A stretch of 64,000 nt of DNA from UBA6522 sp965262365 (GTDB taxonomy: Bacteria > Pseudomonadota > Gammaproteobacteria > Steroidobacterales > Rariloculaceae), in contig OZ253541.1 in assembly GCA_965262365.1 (NCBI GenBank), positions 4,774,001 through 4,838,000 of the forward strand, written 5' to 3'. The notes under the pieces are model-generated. The model did not search any database and had not been told where the DNA came from. It was given only the letters and a program-made list of their open reading frames with translations. The position numbers and the translations under genes are program-made. Position 1 is the first letter of the stretch. Each line of letters begins with the position of its first letter. This document shows, piece by piece, positions 1 through 7,850 of the stretch.

Positions 1-548
1 AGTTCGATGCCGGCACGGTCGGTACTCGCACGCAAATGCAGCGGCAGGATTCCAGCGCCTTCTCCGTAGGCGGACCAGTCTTCGAGCCAAACCCTGAAGG
101 GTTGGGCCCGGCTGCCGGCCAGGCCCAGGGCCTCCCGGGAAAACCGCTCCGCCGCCATGAACTCCCCGGCTCGCGTATCGGTCACCGACAGGTGCGCCAT
201 CCACGCCTGGTTGGCGCCCCACTCGGATCTCCGTTGGAGCGGTTCCGGCGCCATCGCGTAGCGGAAGAACGTCAATTCGAATCCGAAGTGCCTTCCGGCA
301 GGGTTACGCAGGTTGCCGGTGAAATACCACCATTCGCTGCGGAACTCGTCGTGGGCCGCATGATCTTCCGGAAACCGAAAGGTGCGGCTTTCCAGCACCC
401 GGGCGTATTCCTGCGTGCTGGGCTCGGTGAGAAACCGGGTTGCGCTGCCCTGCCGGTCCGGTCCGGGCCCGCCCTCGGGGGCCGCACATCCGACGAGCGC
501 AAGCAACAGAATCCAGACGCCGGACTTTCGCCACGGGCTGCCAGACAC
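1..548 (-). CDS. AttH/CrtC-like secreted hydrolase, lipoprotein (3' end cut by window)
   Basis: Reading back from a GTG at 548, the protein starts with a basic N-terminus, a hydrophobic stretch and a lipobox ending LLALVGC, so it is a predicted outer-envelope lipoprotein. After a short linker comes SEWWYFTGNL, the hallmark of the AttH/CrtC (carotenoid 1,2-hydratase-like, lipocalin-type) family, then FELTFFRYAM and NQAWMAHLSVTD, which belong to the same fold. At least 182 residues are present and the C-terminus lies outside the window. The GTG is only 3 nt after the stop of the permease gene, so it is the last gene of the ABC operon. In other bacteria this family sits beside LolD/FtsX-type transporters; the substrate is unknown. 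GTG is the only start that retains the lipoprotein signal. Confidence 0.8.
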   Translation of the reverse strand, partial: MSGSPWRKSGVWILLLALVGCAAPEGGPGPDRQGSATRFLTEPSTQEYARVLESRTFRFPEDHAAHDEFRSEWWYFTGNLRNPAGRHFGFELTFFRYAMAPEPLQRRSEWGANQAWMAHLSVTDTRAGEFMAAERFSREALGLAGSRAQPFRVWLEDWSAYGEGAGILPLHLRASTDRAGIE

Positions 549-551
549 GTT

Positions 552-3059
552 CTACTCCGCCCTCAACTGGCCGGCGACGCCGGTGCGAACGGCACGGACG
601 GCGGGGTAGATTCCGGCGAGCAACGCCGCGCTCAACGCCAGTACAACCCCTAGGGCGAGCGGTTGCGGAGAGACCGCCAGGTCCATGCTCCAGCCGAACG
701 AACGCACATTGATGACCAGGATTAGCAATGCGGCCATGACGATACCGAGCGGGATGGCGAACAACCCGGCAGCCAGGCCGAGCAGGCTGGTCTGTGCGAT
801 CGTCAGGGCCCGCACCTGGCGGGGCCTGAGTCCGAGGGCTCTGAGTACTGCCAGCTCCCTTCCCCGCTCCAGTTCGATGGACATCACGGCGCTGGCGAGA
901 CCGAGAAAGGCGACCACTCCCGCCAGAATTCTAAGTACTTCGGTAATCCTGAACGTGCGGTCGAAAATCGCCAACGAGCGCTCGCGGATGAAATCGTTGG
1001 ACCGGAAACGAACCGGGGTACCAGCGCCGAAAACGCGGCGTATCTCTCCCAGTGTGGCCTGCCGGTCGACCTCGTCGTCCAGATAGACGCCGATTCCGCT
1101 GATGGCATCGTCGGCCCAATGGGATCGATAAAGGTCCAGGGGCATGAGCACCGTGCCCCCGTTGGTGCTGTAGTCGCGAAATACGCCGAGAATCGGGAAT
1201 CCCTGCTCGCCGGACGCTGTGGGCAGGATCAGGTCGCTCCCCGGGTGGAGTTCGCGATGAAACGCCAGCGGCTCGGAAACCAGAATGCCTTCGGCGGCCT
1301 CCATTCGCTCAACGGCGCCGGGGACACCGGCGGTCATTCGCAATCCCCAGCCGTCCGGCCCCGGGTTTTGGGCGCGCAGGCTCACTTCGCCGGTCGCTGT
1401 GGGTAGCCGTGTGAAGCGAGTCAGGCTCAATCCACGTACGCCGGGCACGGCCACAAGCCCGTCTCGATGGCTGTCGTTGAAAAACTGCTCGCCGTCGATG
1501 TTGACGTAGACGTCTGCCGTCAACGTGCCCGCCAACCACTCCTCCACGCTGATGCGGAAACTGCCGATCATCAGACCGATTCCAACCACGGTAGCAACCG
1601 CCACCGAGAGGGCTGCCGTCGCTACCCCGGTCCGGCTGAGCGAAGCGGCCATCCCCCGTGCCGCCAGGGATCCGGCGATCCCGAATGCCCTCTCAACCAG
1701 CGGTTCGGCCAGTCTCGCCAACAGGCGGGTGGCGGCGGGAACCAGCAAGGCCCCGGTTGCGATCACGAAGAACAGACCTGCAAACGCCAGCACCAGGCTC
1801 CGGGACGACAGCAACAGGAGCGCCGCTGAAACAGCGGCCGCGGGCAGGGCGAGCCAGGTTGCGCGCTGGGCGAGCCGGCGCGTGCTGCGCTCGAGCGCGG
1901 CGCGGCTCATGGCCGTTTTCGGCGTGCTGCGGGCCGCGTCCAGCGCCGGCGCGGCGGCGGCCAACAGCGTCATCCCCAGGCCCAGTGCAAAGCCGCGCCA
2001 ATAGATCGTCGGCGACGGGGTGACCGCGCTCACGCTGGACTGAAAGTAAAAGTCGCCCACGGTGCGCAGCACCAGGTCCACGAGACCCTCGGCGAGTTGC
2101 TGTCCCAACAGGACGCCCGCGGTCGTGGCCAGGGCGCCGATCGCCAGCGCCTCGCCCAGCACGCCGATCAGCAGTTGTCGCCTGCTGACGCCGATCGCGC
2201 GCAGTACCCCGAATGTCCCGCGCCGTTGAACCACCGCGAACGACATCGTCGCGTAGATAAGAAACACGCCCACCATCAGCGCCAGCAGGCTCAGTGCCGT
2301 CAGGTTGATGCGAAATGCCCGCGCCAGTTCGTCAAACGCCGCGTTGCGTCCCTCGGCGGGCACCAGCGTCGCATCGGGCAGAGCAAGTGCGCGGATCCGT
2401 TCCGCCTCCGCCTCGTCGAGTATCAGGTCTACGCGGGAAACCGAGGCTCTGCCCAGCAATTCCTGAGCGGTGGCGATGTCTGCGACGATCGGCGCCGTGG
2501 GTCCCTCGTCGGCGGAGGATGTTTCCAGTACCGTACCCACTGCGCGAACCGTCCGTGCCTGACCTCCGATCAGCAGGTCGAACTCAGCGCCCAACTCCAG
2601 CTCCAGTGCTTCAAGCAACGCAGCGGGTACCAGCACGGCACCCGGCTCCACGATCAACCGGGTGAAGTCGGTGCCACGGCCGGGCACAAAGTCGGAGAAC
2701 CCTCGAAACCCGGTTTCCTCCAGCGGATCGACACCCATCAGGGTGAACTCTCGATCGGGCATCCGGCGCGGTCGAACCTCGGTCTCGATTACCGGTGCGG
2801 CACGTACCGGTCCGTGTTCCAGGCGCAGCGTTCGATACACGGAATCGGCGATTTCGCCGCGTGTGCCCATCAAGTGGTGCGTCGTGCTGCCGGTGATCAG
2901 GTCGGAGGACAGCTGGAATGCCCGCCGCGCGCTGTCGTTGGCCAGGTCCACGCCCACGTAGACCGCAACACCCAGGGCGATGCCGCTGATGGCCAGGCAC
3001 AGTTGCCAGGGGCGGCGCCAGTAGAATCGCAATCCGGACTGCGCCAGAAGCCCGTTCAC
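552..3059 (-). CDS. ABC transporter permease, FtsX/MacB family (two FtsX domains)
   Basis: An 835-residue inner-membrane protein. One helix near residues 20-40 (LCLAISGIALGVAVYVGVDL) is followed by a large extracytoplasmic domain to about residue 250. A membrane block (ALMVGVFLIYATMSF, RRGTFGVLRAIGVSRRQLL) and a second long periplasmic part come next, then a C-terminal FtsX domain (ELAVLRALGLRPRQVRALT). The two conserved LRALG-type cytoplasmic loops are the ATPase-coupling segments of FtsX domains. The length fits the tandem-FtsX permeases that act without channel formation, moving lipids or lipoproteins or driving periplasmic work. It overlaps the ATPase gene by 4 nt (ATGA) and is 3 nt from the AttH-like lipoprotein gene, so the three are translationally coupled. 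The exact cargo cannot be told. Confidence 0.9.
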   Translation of the reverse strand: MNGLLAQSGLRFYWRRPWQLCLAISGIALGVAVYVGVDLANDSARRAFQLSSDLITGSTTHHLMGTRGEIADSVYRTLRLEHGPVRAAPVIETEVRPRRMPDREFTLMGVDPLEETGFRGFSDFVPGRGTDFTRLIVEPGAVLVPAALLEALELELGAEFDLLIGGQARTVRAVGTVLETSSADEGPTAPIVADIATAQELLGRASVSRVDLILDEAEAERIRALALPDATLVPAEGRNAAFDELARAFRINLTALSLLALMVGVFLIYATMSFAVVQRRGTFGVLRAIGVSRRQLLIGVLGEALAIGALATTAGVLLGQQLAEGLVDLVLRTVGDFYFQSSVSAVTPSPTIYWRGFALGLGMTLLAAAAPALDAARSTPKTAMSRAALERSTRRLAQRATWLALPAAAVSAALLLLSSRSLVLAFAGLFFVIATGALLVPAATRLLARLAEPLVERAFGIAGSLAARGMAASLSRTGVATAALSVAVATVVGIGLMIGSFRISVEEWLAGTLTADVYVNIDGEQFFNDSHRDGLVAVPGVRGLSLTRFTRLPTATGEVSLRAQNPGPDGWGLRMTAGVPGAVERMEAAEGILVSEPLAFHRELHPGSDLILPTASGEQGFPILGVFRDYSTNGGTVLMPLDLYRSHWADDAISGIGVYLDDEVDRQATLGEIRRVFGAGTPVRFRSNDFIRERSLAIFDRTFRITEVLRILAGVVAFLGLASAVMSIELERGRELAVLRALGLRPRQVRALTIAQTSLLGLAAGLFAIPLGIVMAALLILVINVRSFGWSMDLAVSPQPLALGVVLALSAALLAGIYPAVRAVRTGVAGQLRAE

Positions 3060-3736
3060 AGCGGCTCCTCGTGGATGTGGGCAGCACGGATGGTGAAGAC
3101 CCGGTCTGCAGTGCCGAGGACCTCCCGGCTATGGGTCGCCATCACCAGGGTGGCTCCATGCCGCCGGCAGGTCTGCTCCAGCAACGCAAGCACTTCTTCG
3201 GCCGTTTCGAGATCCAGATTGCCCGTGGGCTCATCCGCCAGGACAATGCTCGGCTCGTGTGCCAGGGCCCGCGCGATCGCCACCCGCTGCTGTTCGCCGC
3301 CCGACAACTCCTCGGGGAACCGACTGCCGCAGCCTCCAAGCCCCAAATCCCCCAGGAGCAACTCCGCGCGTTGGATGCCCTCGGCCTTGGAAGTGCCGTT
3401 GAGCGCCATGGGAAGGCGCACATTTTCCGCCACTGTCAGCGTGGGTATCAGGTTGAAGAACTGAAATACAAAACCCAGTTGGCGGCACCGCACCCGGGAA
3501 AGCTCATCCTCCGTGAGACCCGCGAGCGATTTCCCCAGCAGTTCGACGTTTCCGGTGGTGGGTCGATCCAGCCCGCCGATCAGGTTGAGCAGCGTCGACT
3601 TGCCCGAGCCGCTGCGTCCCACCACCACCACGAACTCCCCCGGCCGAACGTTCAGGTCGCATTCTTCGAGGACCACGTGGGCACCATAGGTTTTCTTGAC
3701 GCCGATGAGGCGGATGTGGGAGTCAACGTGTCTCAC
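3056..3736 (-). CDS. ABC transporter ATP-binding protein, LolD/MacB type
   Basis: ATPase partner of the downstream FtsX permease. Visible motifs are Walker A GRSGSGKST, Q-loop FVFQFFNLIPTLT, signature LSGGEQQR, Walker B IVLADEPTGNLD and H-loop ATHSREV; the GNLD extension is typical of LolD/MacB ATPases. I chose the GTG at 3736 (VRHVDSHIRLIGVKKTYG), which gives 226 residues, the usual LolD length. An ATG at 3799 is in frame but would add about 21 unrelated residues encoded by a stretch that in another frame looks like a methylase remnant. Its 3' end overlaps the permease start by 4 nt. Confidence 0.88.
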   Translation of the reverse strand: MRHVDSHIRLIGVKKTYGAHVVLEECDLNVRPGEFVVVVGRSGSGKSTLLNLIGGLDRPTTGNVELLGKSLAGLTEDELSRVRCRQLGFVFQFFNLIPTLTVAENVRLPMALNGTSKAEGIQRAELLLGDLGLGGCGSRFPEELSGGEQQRVAIARALAHEPSIVLADEPTGNLDLETAEEVLALLEQTCRRHGATLVMATHSREVLGTADRVFTIRAAHIHEEPL

Positions 3737-3875
3737 GGCTGATTTTCCGGATACGCTCGCCGCGTTCGCGCCATCGGGTCGTGGTGGCCTTGATATCATT
3801 GGTGAAGACTTCCGACAGGTAGTGGTGGCTGTAGAACTCGTTCTCGATCTGGATGCCGGTGAAGGTGGTGGGCAT
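3723..3875 (-). pseudogene. N-terminal stub of a putative Eco57I-type modification methylase / type IIG enzyme
   Basis: A 50-codon reading frame from ATG at 3875 to TGA at 3723. It begins MPTTFTGIQIENEFYSHHY and continues LSEVFTNDIKATTTRWRERG. That opening (short lead, then ENEFYSHHYLSE) resembles, from memory, the N-terminus of very large class I DNA methyltransferase/restriction proteins of the Eco57I group, which run to over 1,000 residues. Nothing resembling the rest follows; the frame ends inside the start of the ABC ATPase gene, overlapping it by 14 nt. It therefore looks like the stump of a restriction-modification gene removed by deletion. The family assignment is from memory and unconfirmed; a short leader peptide is the alternative. 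Confidence 0.45.
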
Positions 3876-3898
3876 GTCCGGTCAGCATCCGCCAGATG

Positions 3899-4107
3899 CT
3901 ATGCAACGGAATTCAGCAAATTGAAGTCGTTGTCGGCAGCCTCGACGCGGGCGCCGTGATGGCGGGCGCATGCGGCAATCACTACATCGGGCACCAGCAC
4001 GCCTCTGCGCTCAGCAGCGCGGCTTCCACGTTTTTTCTTACGTCCGGATCGCCATCGGGGCGAAGCAGGTGTATCCACGACGACGTATCGACAAGAATCA
4101 CGTTCAA
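3899..4107 (-). pseudogene. vapC: vapC toxin remnant, PIN domain with internal deletion
   Basis: The TTG at 4107 overlaps the stop of vapB as TTGA, the usual VapBC coupling. The frame reads MNVILVDTSSWIHLLRPDG, with the first catalytic Asp of a PIN domain, then DPDVRKNVEAALLSAEACW, and stops. Shifted by one frame, the same strand continues VPDVVIAACARHHGARVEA and ADNDFNLLNSVA, which is the C-terminal end of a PIN domain with its later acidic residues. An intact VapC has about 130 residues; here the middle (roughly half) is missing and the two ends are out of frame. The toxin should be inactive. Confidence 0.8.
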
Positions 4108-4307
4108 TCCGGGCGTCGCGCAACCTGAAGTTCTTCCGGGGTGATCAGGTCGGCGCATGTCCCGGCGTATCGTGTCAGTTCGGCCATGCGCATTCGCCGG
4201 TTGAAATTCATGATCGCGCCAACCACCGCTTCGCGCTTCGTGCGCGCGCCGGTGAACCTGATGGCATTCGAAAGCTCGCCTGAAGGAATATCAATAGTCG
4301 TTTTCAT
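4104..4307 (-). CDS. vapB: VapB-type antitoxin
   Basis: A 67-residue protein starting MKTTIDIPSGELSNAIRF. It has the short beta strand (TTIDI), a helix and TKREAVVGAIMNFNRRMRM, the pattern of the ribbon-helix-helix-like VapB antitoxins (DUF2191 group) that bind the operator and neutralise VapC. The C-terminal toxin-binding tail ends EELQVARRPD. Its stop overlaps the TTG start of the vapC remnant. It appears intact although its partner is broken, so it is probably an orphan antitoxin kept either as a repressor or because decay is recent. Confidence 0.8.
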   Translation of the reverse strand: MKTTIDIPSGELSNAIRFTGARTKREAVVGAIMNFNRRMRMAELTRYAGTCADLITPEELQVARRPD

Positions 4308-4597
4308 GCTTCTAGACTATCGACTCTTGGAATACTCATCAATCGCCGAGCGAAGGCCGAAACCGTGGCACCATAGCGGAGCACCGTCAACTTAGGAACG
4401 GGGACTCACGGCCGGAAGCGGGACACGAATGGCCGCCGATTGTTCAATGTCAGTTCGGTTCGTAGAGTGCCGTTCGATTCCTGCGGCACTGTTGCGTCGC
4501 CAAACGGCTTGCAGCCGAGAAAATTTACGTGGAACATGTCGCGGCGTCGTCGCCGACGTGAGTGCATGAGGGACGCCGACAGAGAAAGGAACACGCT
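4308..4597. other. Intergenic region between vapB and the glutathione transferase gene
   Basis: 290 bp between divergent genes. It must hold the vapB promoter on the minus strand and the glutathione transferase promoter on the plus strand. I see no convincing sigma70 pair, no gene and no repeat. A ribosome binding site (GAGAAAGGAA) lies just before 4598. Confidence 0.4.
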
Positions 4598-5239
4598 ATG
4601 AAACTCTACTATTTCCCCGGAGCCCCGAGCCCCCGCAAGGTGGGAATGGTCATTGCCGAGAAGGGGTTGGATATTCCGACGGAAATTCTGAATATACGGG
4701 CCGGAGAGCACCGTACCGAGGGCTTCGCCGCAGTCAATCCGAACGTGACCCTGCCGACGCTCGAGTTGGACGACGGCACCTGCATCACCGAGAGCCTGGC
4801 GATCGTGTACTACCTGGAGCAGCTTCAGCCGGACCCGAACCTCATGGGCCGCGATGCCAGGGAGCAGGCGCTTGTCCTGATGTGGCACGATATCGCGACC
4901 CTGGAGGGCTATCTGGCTGTCCAGGAACGGTTCCGCAATTCCGAAGTCTTTCCGGCAGGTCGCGCGTTGCCGGGGCCGACCGGTTACGAGCGTATCCCGG
5001 CGCTGGTTGAAAGGGGCGATAAGCGCATCCAGGCGTTCTTCGACAAGATCGACGGTCGTTTGGGCGAAAGCGAATACCTGGCCGGCGACCGCTATACCTA
5101 CGCCGACATTGCGGCCTACGTGTACCGATGGTTCGCCCATTGGGTGACGAAAGACGATGCCGCATCGCAGCGCGAGCACCTGCGCCGTTGGGCGCAGGCC
5201 ATCGAAGCCAGGCCCGCCGTGGCCTCCCTGGACGGTTGA
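4598..5239 (+). CDS. Glutathione S-transferase family protein
   Basis: A 213-residue cytosolic GST. The N-terminal thioredoxin-like domain starts MKLYYFPGAPSPRKVGM, giving the usual Tyr/Pro/Ser active-site strand. The cis-Pro and glutathione-binding segment is NVTLPTLELDDGTCITES, with the ES pair that holds the gamma-glutamyl part. The C-terminal helical domain includes AGDRYTYADIAAYVY, the conserved N-capping box. It should conjugate glutathione to electrophiles or reduce mixed disulfides; the substrate is not predictable. The start at 4598 is preferred over an upstream in-frame ATG at 4562 because AAAGGA stands at the right distance and the protein then begins at the family start. Confidence 0.88.
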   Translation: MKLYYFPGAPSPRKVGMVIAEKGLDIPTEILNIRAGEHRTEGFAAVNPNVTLPTLELDDGTCITESLAIVYYLEQLQPDPNLMGRDAREQALVLMWHDIATLEGYLAVQERFRNSEVFPAGRALPGPTGYERIPALVERGDKRIQAFFDKIDGRLGESEYLAGDRYTYADIAAYVYRWFAHWVTKDDAASQREHLRRWAQAIEARPAVASLDG

Positions 5240-5258
5240 GCCTCACGGGACTCTCGCT

Positions 5259-7046
5259 ATGATCCGTTATCGGGTCCGCCTCGCCAGCCTGAACCGCCAC
5301 CACTTCGAGGTTAACTGCCGCGTCGGGAATTCCTCGCCGGAGCAACGATTTACCCTGCCGTCCTGGACTCCGGGAAGCTACCTGCTGCGGGAATACGCCA
5401 AACACGTGGTCGGTATTCGGGCCGAATCGGACGGCGGCAGCGCAGCATTGGAAAAAGTCTCCAAGAGCACCTGGCGCTGCCACAATGCAGGTGTGGAATT
5501 GACCGTCACGGTCGAGGTTTTCGCCCTGGACCGGTCGGTGCGGGGGGCCTATCTGGACTCGAGACGAGGGTACTTCAATGGCGCCTGCCTGTTCCTCTCG
5601 CCAGAGGGGCGCGAAACGGACCCGGTTGAAGTCGTATTGGAACGGCCCGAGGACCCGCGCGCCCAGGGCTGGCGGGTGGCGACCGCCATGCATGCCGTCG
5701 AGGTTGATGCTGACGGATTCGGCCGGTACTCGGCGGAGAACTTCGACGAACTCATCGACCATCCGTTTGAGATCGGGGATTTTGCCGAGGCGGAATTCCA
5801 GGCGGCCCAGGTTCCTCACAGGCTGGTCATCTCGGGTCGCCATCAGACGGACATGGATCGAATCGGCGCGGACCTCGCAAGGCTTTGCGAGGCGCATATC
5901 GAGTTGTTCGGCCGGCCGCCCCCGTTTCGGCAATACCTGTTTCTCGGTTGCGCCGTGGGCCGCGGCTACGGCGGGTTGGAACACCGGGCATCGAGCAGCC
6001 TGATATTTTCCCGGGATAATTTGCCGGTACGCGGGAAGGCCGGCGTATCGGAAAAATACCAGCGCTTCCTCAGCCTGTGCAGCCACGAGTACTTCCACGC
6101 CTGGAACATAAAGCGCATCAAGCCCCGGGCGTTCAGCCCGTATCGACTGGATCGGCGCAGTTACACGCGGCTGCTATGGGTGGTGGAGGGTGTGACCTCT
6201 TACTACCAGGATGTGCTGTTGTTGAGGAGCGGACTCATCGGCACAGCGGCTTACTTGCGGGATCTCGGAAAGAACCTGACCCGCATCTATCAGACGCCCG
6301 GGCGGCTCAGGCAGAGCCTCGCCGAGGCGAGCTTCGATGCCTGGGACAAGTTCTACAAACCGGAAGTCAATTCGCCGAATGCCATGATCAGCTATTACGG
6401 CAAGGGCGCGCTCGCGGCGCTCGCACTCGATCTGACTCTGCGCAAGGAGTCCGTCGCGACGTTGGATACGGTCATGCGCGAGCTCTGGCAGCGCTATGGG
6501 CGAACCGATGAAGGGATGCCTGAAGCGGCATTCGAGCAGTTGGTCCAGGAGGTTTCCGGACTGGACCTTTCGGACTTCTTTACGGCTGCGGTGCGCGGTA
6601 CGGAGGACCTCCCATTGGCGGAGCTGTTGGCTGACTTTGGCGTAACCCTGGAGTTTCGGCGCGACGCCCGTTTCGGCAGCGCCGCAAGCAACACGCGCGC
6701 GGCCGCGCCGCCGCCGCCGGAGTTGGGCATTCGGTTCCGACAGCATGGTGTCGGTCTGGAGGTGGTCGCCGTGATGACCGACAGTCCCGCGGAGCGAGCA
6801 GGCGTGAGCCCCGGGGATATCCTGATCGCCATCGACGGGCTCATGTTGAGCGAGAAAAACCTGCAAACGCGATTGGCCAGATTCGAGGCCGGACAGACCG
6901 TCCGGATAACGGGATTTCGCGACGAAGAGTTGCTGGAGTTTCCGGTGACGCTGGCCGGAGCAGCGCTCGATAACTGCGCTCTCAGTCTCGTCGACAGGCC
7001 GGGTCCCGACGCGCTGAGCAGACGGCAAGCCTGGCTGGGAGCCTGA
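5259..7046 (+). CDS. M61 family metallopeptidase (glycyl aminopeptidase-like) with PDZ domain
   Basis: A 595-residue protein. The N-terminal beta domain (residues ~1-170) holds the GSYLLREYAKHV segment typical of M61. The zinc site is HEYFH at residues 276-280 followed by AWNIKRIKP, with the third ligand in WVVEGVTSYYQD (Glu at about 310). GYGGLEHRASS just upstream is the substrate-edge segment shared by the family. A C-terminal PDZ domain (AERAGVSPGDILIAIDG) lies near residues 500-570. No signal peptide is visible, so the protein is predicted cytoplasmic. I chose ATG 5259 because it starts the first beta strand and lies 19 nt after the GST stop; both genes may share a transcript. Family members favour N-terminal Gly or Ala substrates; the target here is unknown. 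Confidence 0.88.
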   Translation: MIRYRVRLASLNRHHFEVNCRVGNSSPEQRFTLPSWTPGSYLLREYAKHVVGIRAESDGGSAALEKVSKSTWRCHNAGVELTVTVEVFALDRSVRGAYLDSRRGYFNGACLFLSPEGRETDPVEVVLERPEDPRAQGWRVATAMHAVEVDADGFGRYSAENFDELIDHPFEIGDFAEAEFQAAQVPHRLVISGRHQTDMDRIGADLARLCEAHIELFGRPPPFRQYLFLGCAVGRGYGGLEHRASSSLIFSRDNLPVRGKAGVSEKYQRFLSLCSHEYFHAWNIKRIKPRAFSPYRLDRRSYTRLLWVVEGVTSYYQDVLLLRSGLIGTAAYLRDLGKNLTRIYQTPGRLRQSLAEASFDAWDKFYKPEVNSPNAMISYYGKGALAALALDLTLRKESVATLDTVMRELWQRYGRTDEGMPEAAFEQLVQEVSGLDLSDFFTAAVRGTEDLPLAELLADFGVTLEFRRDARFGSAASNTRAAAPPPPELGIRFRQHGVGLEVVAVMTDSPAERAGVSPGDILIAIDGLMLSEKNLQTRLARFEAGQTVRITGFRDEELLEFPVTLAGAALDNCALSLVDRPGPDALSRRQAWLGA

Positions 7047-7180
7047 GACATTTCCTGGCGCCACGACGCTAACCTGACAATTTCACCTCCAAGGGCTTAC
7101 CTGGAAGCCCGTCCTTCCCACCCAACCACGGGCAGTTCCGGTGATAGAATCGCGCCGGGCATCCCGGTGGGTCTTCCGGC

Positions 7181-7819
7181 ATGATCGAGTTGGGGTTGAA
7201 GTTTACCGTTGCGTATCTGCTGGGTTCCGTGCTCGGCGCCCTGGTGATGGGGCGGATTCGCGACGGCGTCGACATCCGCGATCTCGGCAGCCGCAATCCC
7301 GGCGGCACCAACGCGCTGCGAACCCAGGGGTTTTCCTTCGCCTTCGGGGTCATGCTCATCGATGTCGGCAAGGGCATCCTGCCGGTGGCGCTGCTGCCGG
7401 CGCTCAACATACCCGGCGTGGGTATCGATCCGCTGGTCAGCCGGGAGCTGATCAGGTACAGCGTGGCAGCCGCTGCGATTCTCGGCCATGTCTATCCGCT
7501 CTGGTACGGTTTTCGAGGCGGCAAGGGCGGGGCCACGGCCATCGGCGTGCTGTTCGTGGTCGCGCCGCAAATTGCCCTGCCCGCGGTGGTCCTTTGGCTT
7601 GCCGTCATCGGGATCACGCACTACGTCGGACTGGCGACGGTGAGCGTGGCAGTGGCGGCGCCGGTGTACTTTGGGTTGACAGGGTTGCCCGGGCAGATTG
7701 GCCTGTTCATTTATTCCGCCTGGGTGGCCGTGATCATTACCTACACACATCGCGAAAATCTCCAGCGAATCCTCTCCGGTACCGAGCACCGGGCCAATCT
7801 CCTGCGGCTGCGCCGATAA
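7181..7819 (+). CDS. plsY: Glycerol-3-phosphate acyltransferase, PlsY type
   Basis: A 212-residue inner-membrane protein with several hydrophobic helices that would transfer an acyl group from acyl-phosphate to glycerol-3-phosphate, the first step of phospholipid synthesis. PlsY motif 1 appears as GSRNPGGTNALRTQG, motif 2 as HVYPLWYGFRGGKGGATA, and motif 3 as the closing THRENLQRI. Motif 1 differs from the common GSGNxGATN (SRNPGG here), while the Asn and following Arg are kept. It lies between the M61 gene and birA on the same strand. Confidence 0.88.
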   Translation: MIELGLKFTVAYLLGSVLGALVMGRIRDGVDIRDLGSRNPGGTNALRTQGFSFAFGVMLIDVGKGILPVALLPALNIPGVGIDPLVSRELIRYSVAAAAILGHVYPLWYGFRGGKGGATAIGVLFVVAPQIALPAVVLWLAVIGITHYVGLATVSVAVAAPVYFGLTGLPGQIGLFIYSAWVAVIITYTHRENLQRILSGTEHRANLLRLRR

Positions 7820-7850
7820 CTCACCGGGCACGCCGTTTCGCGCCGAGAAC

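Noticed and set aside
2097..3464. Long plus-strand frame opposite the FtsX permease and ATPase
   Set aside because: Rich in Gln, Arg and His as expected for antisense of GC-rich genes; no known domain.
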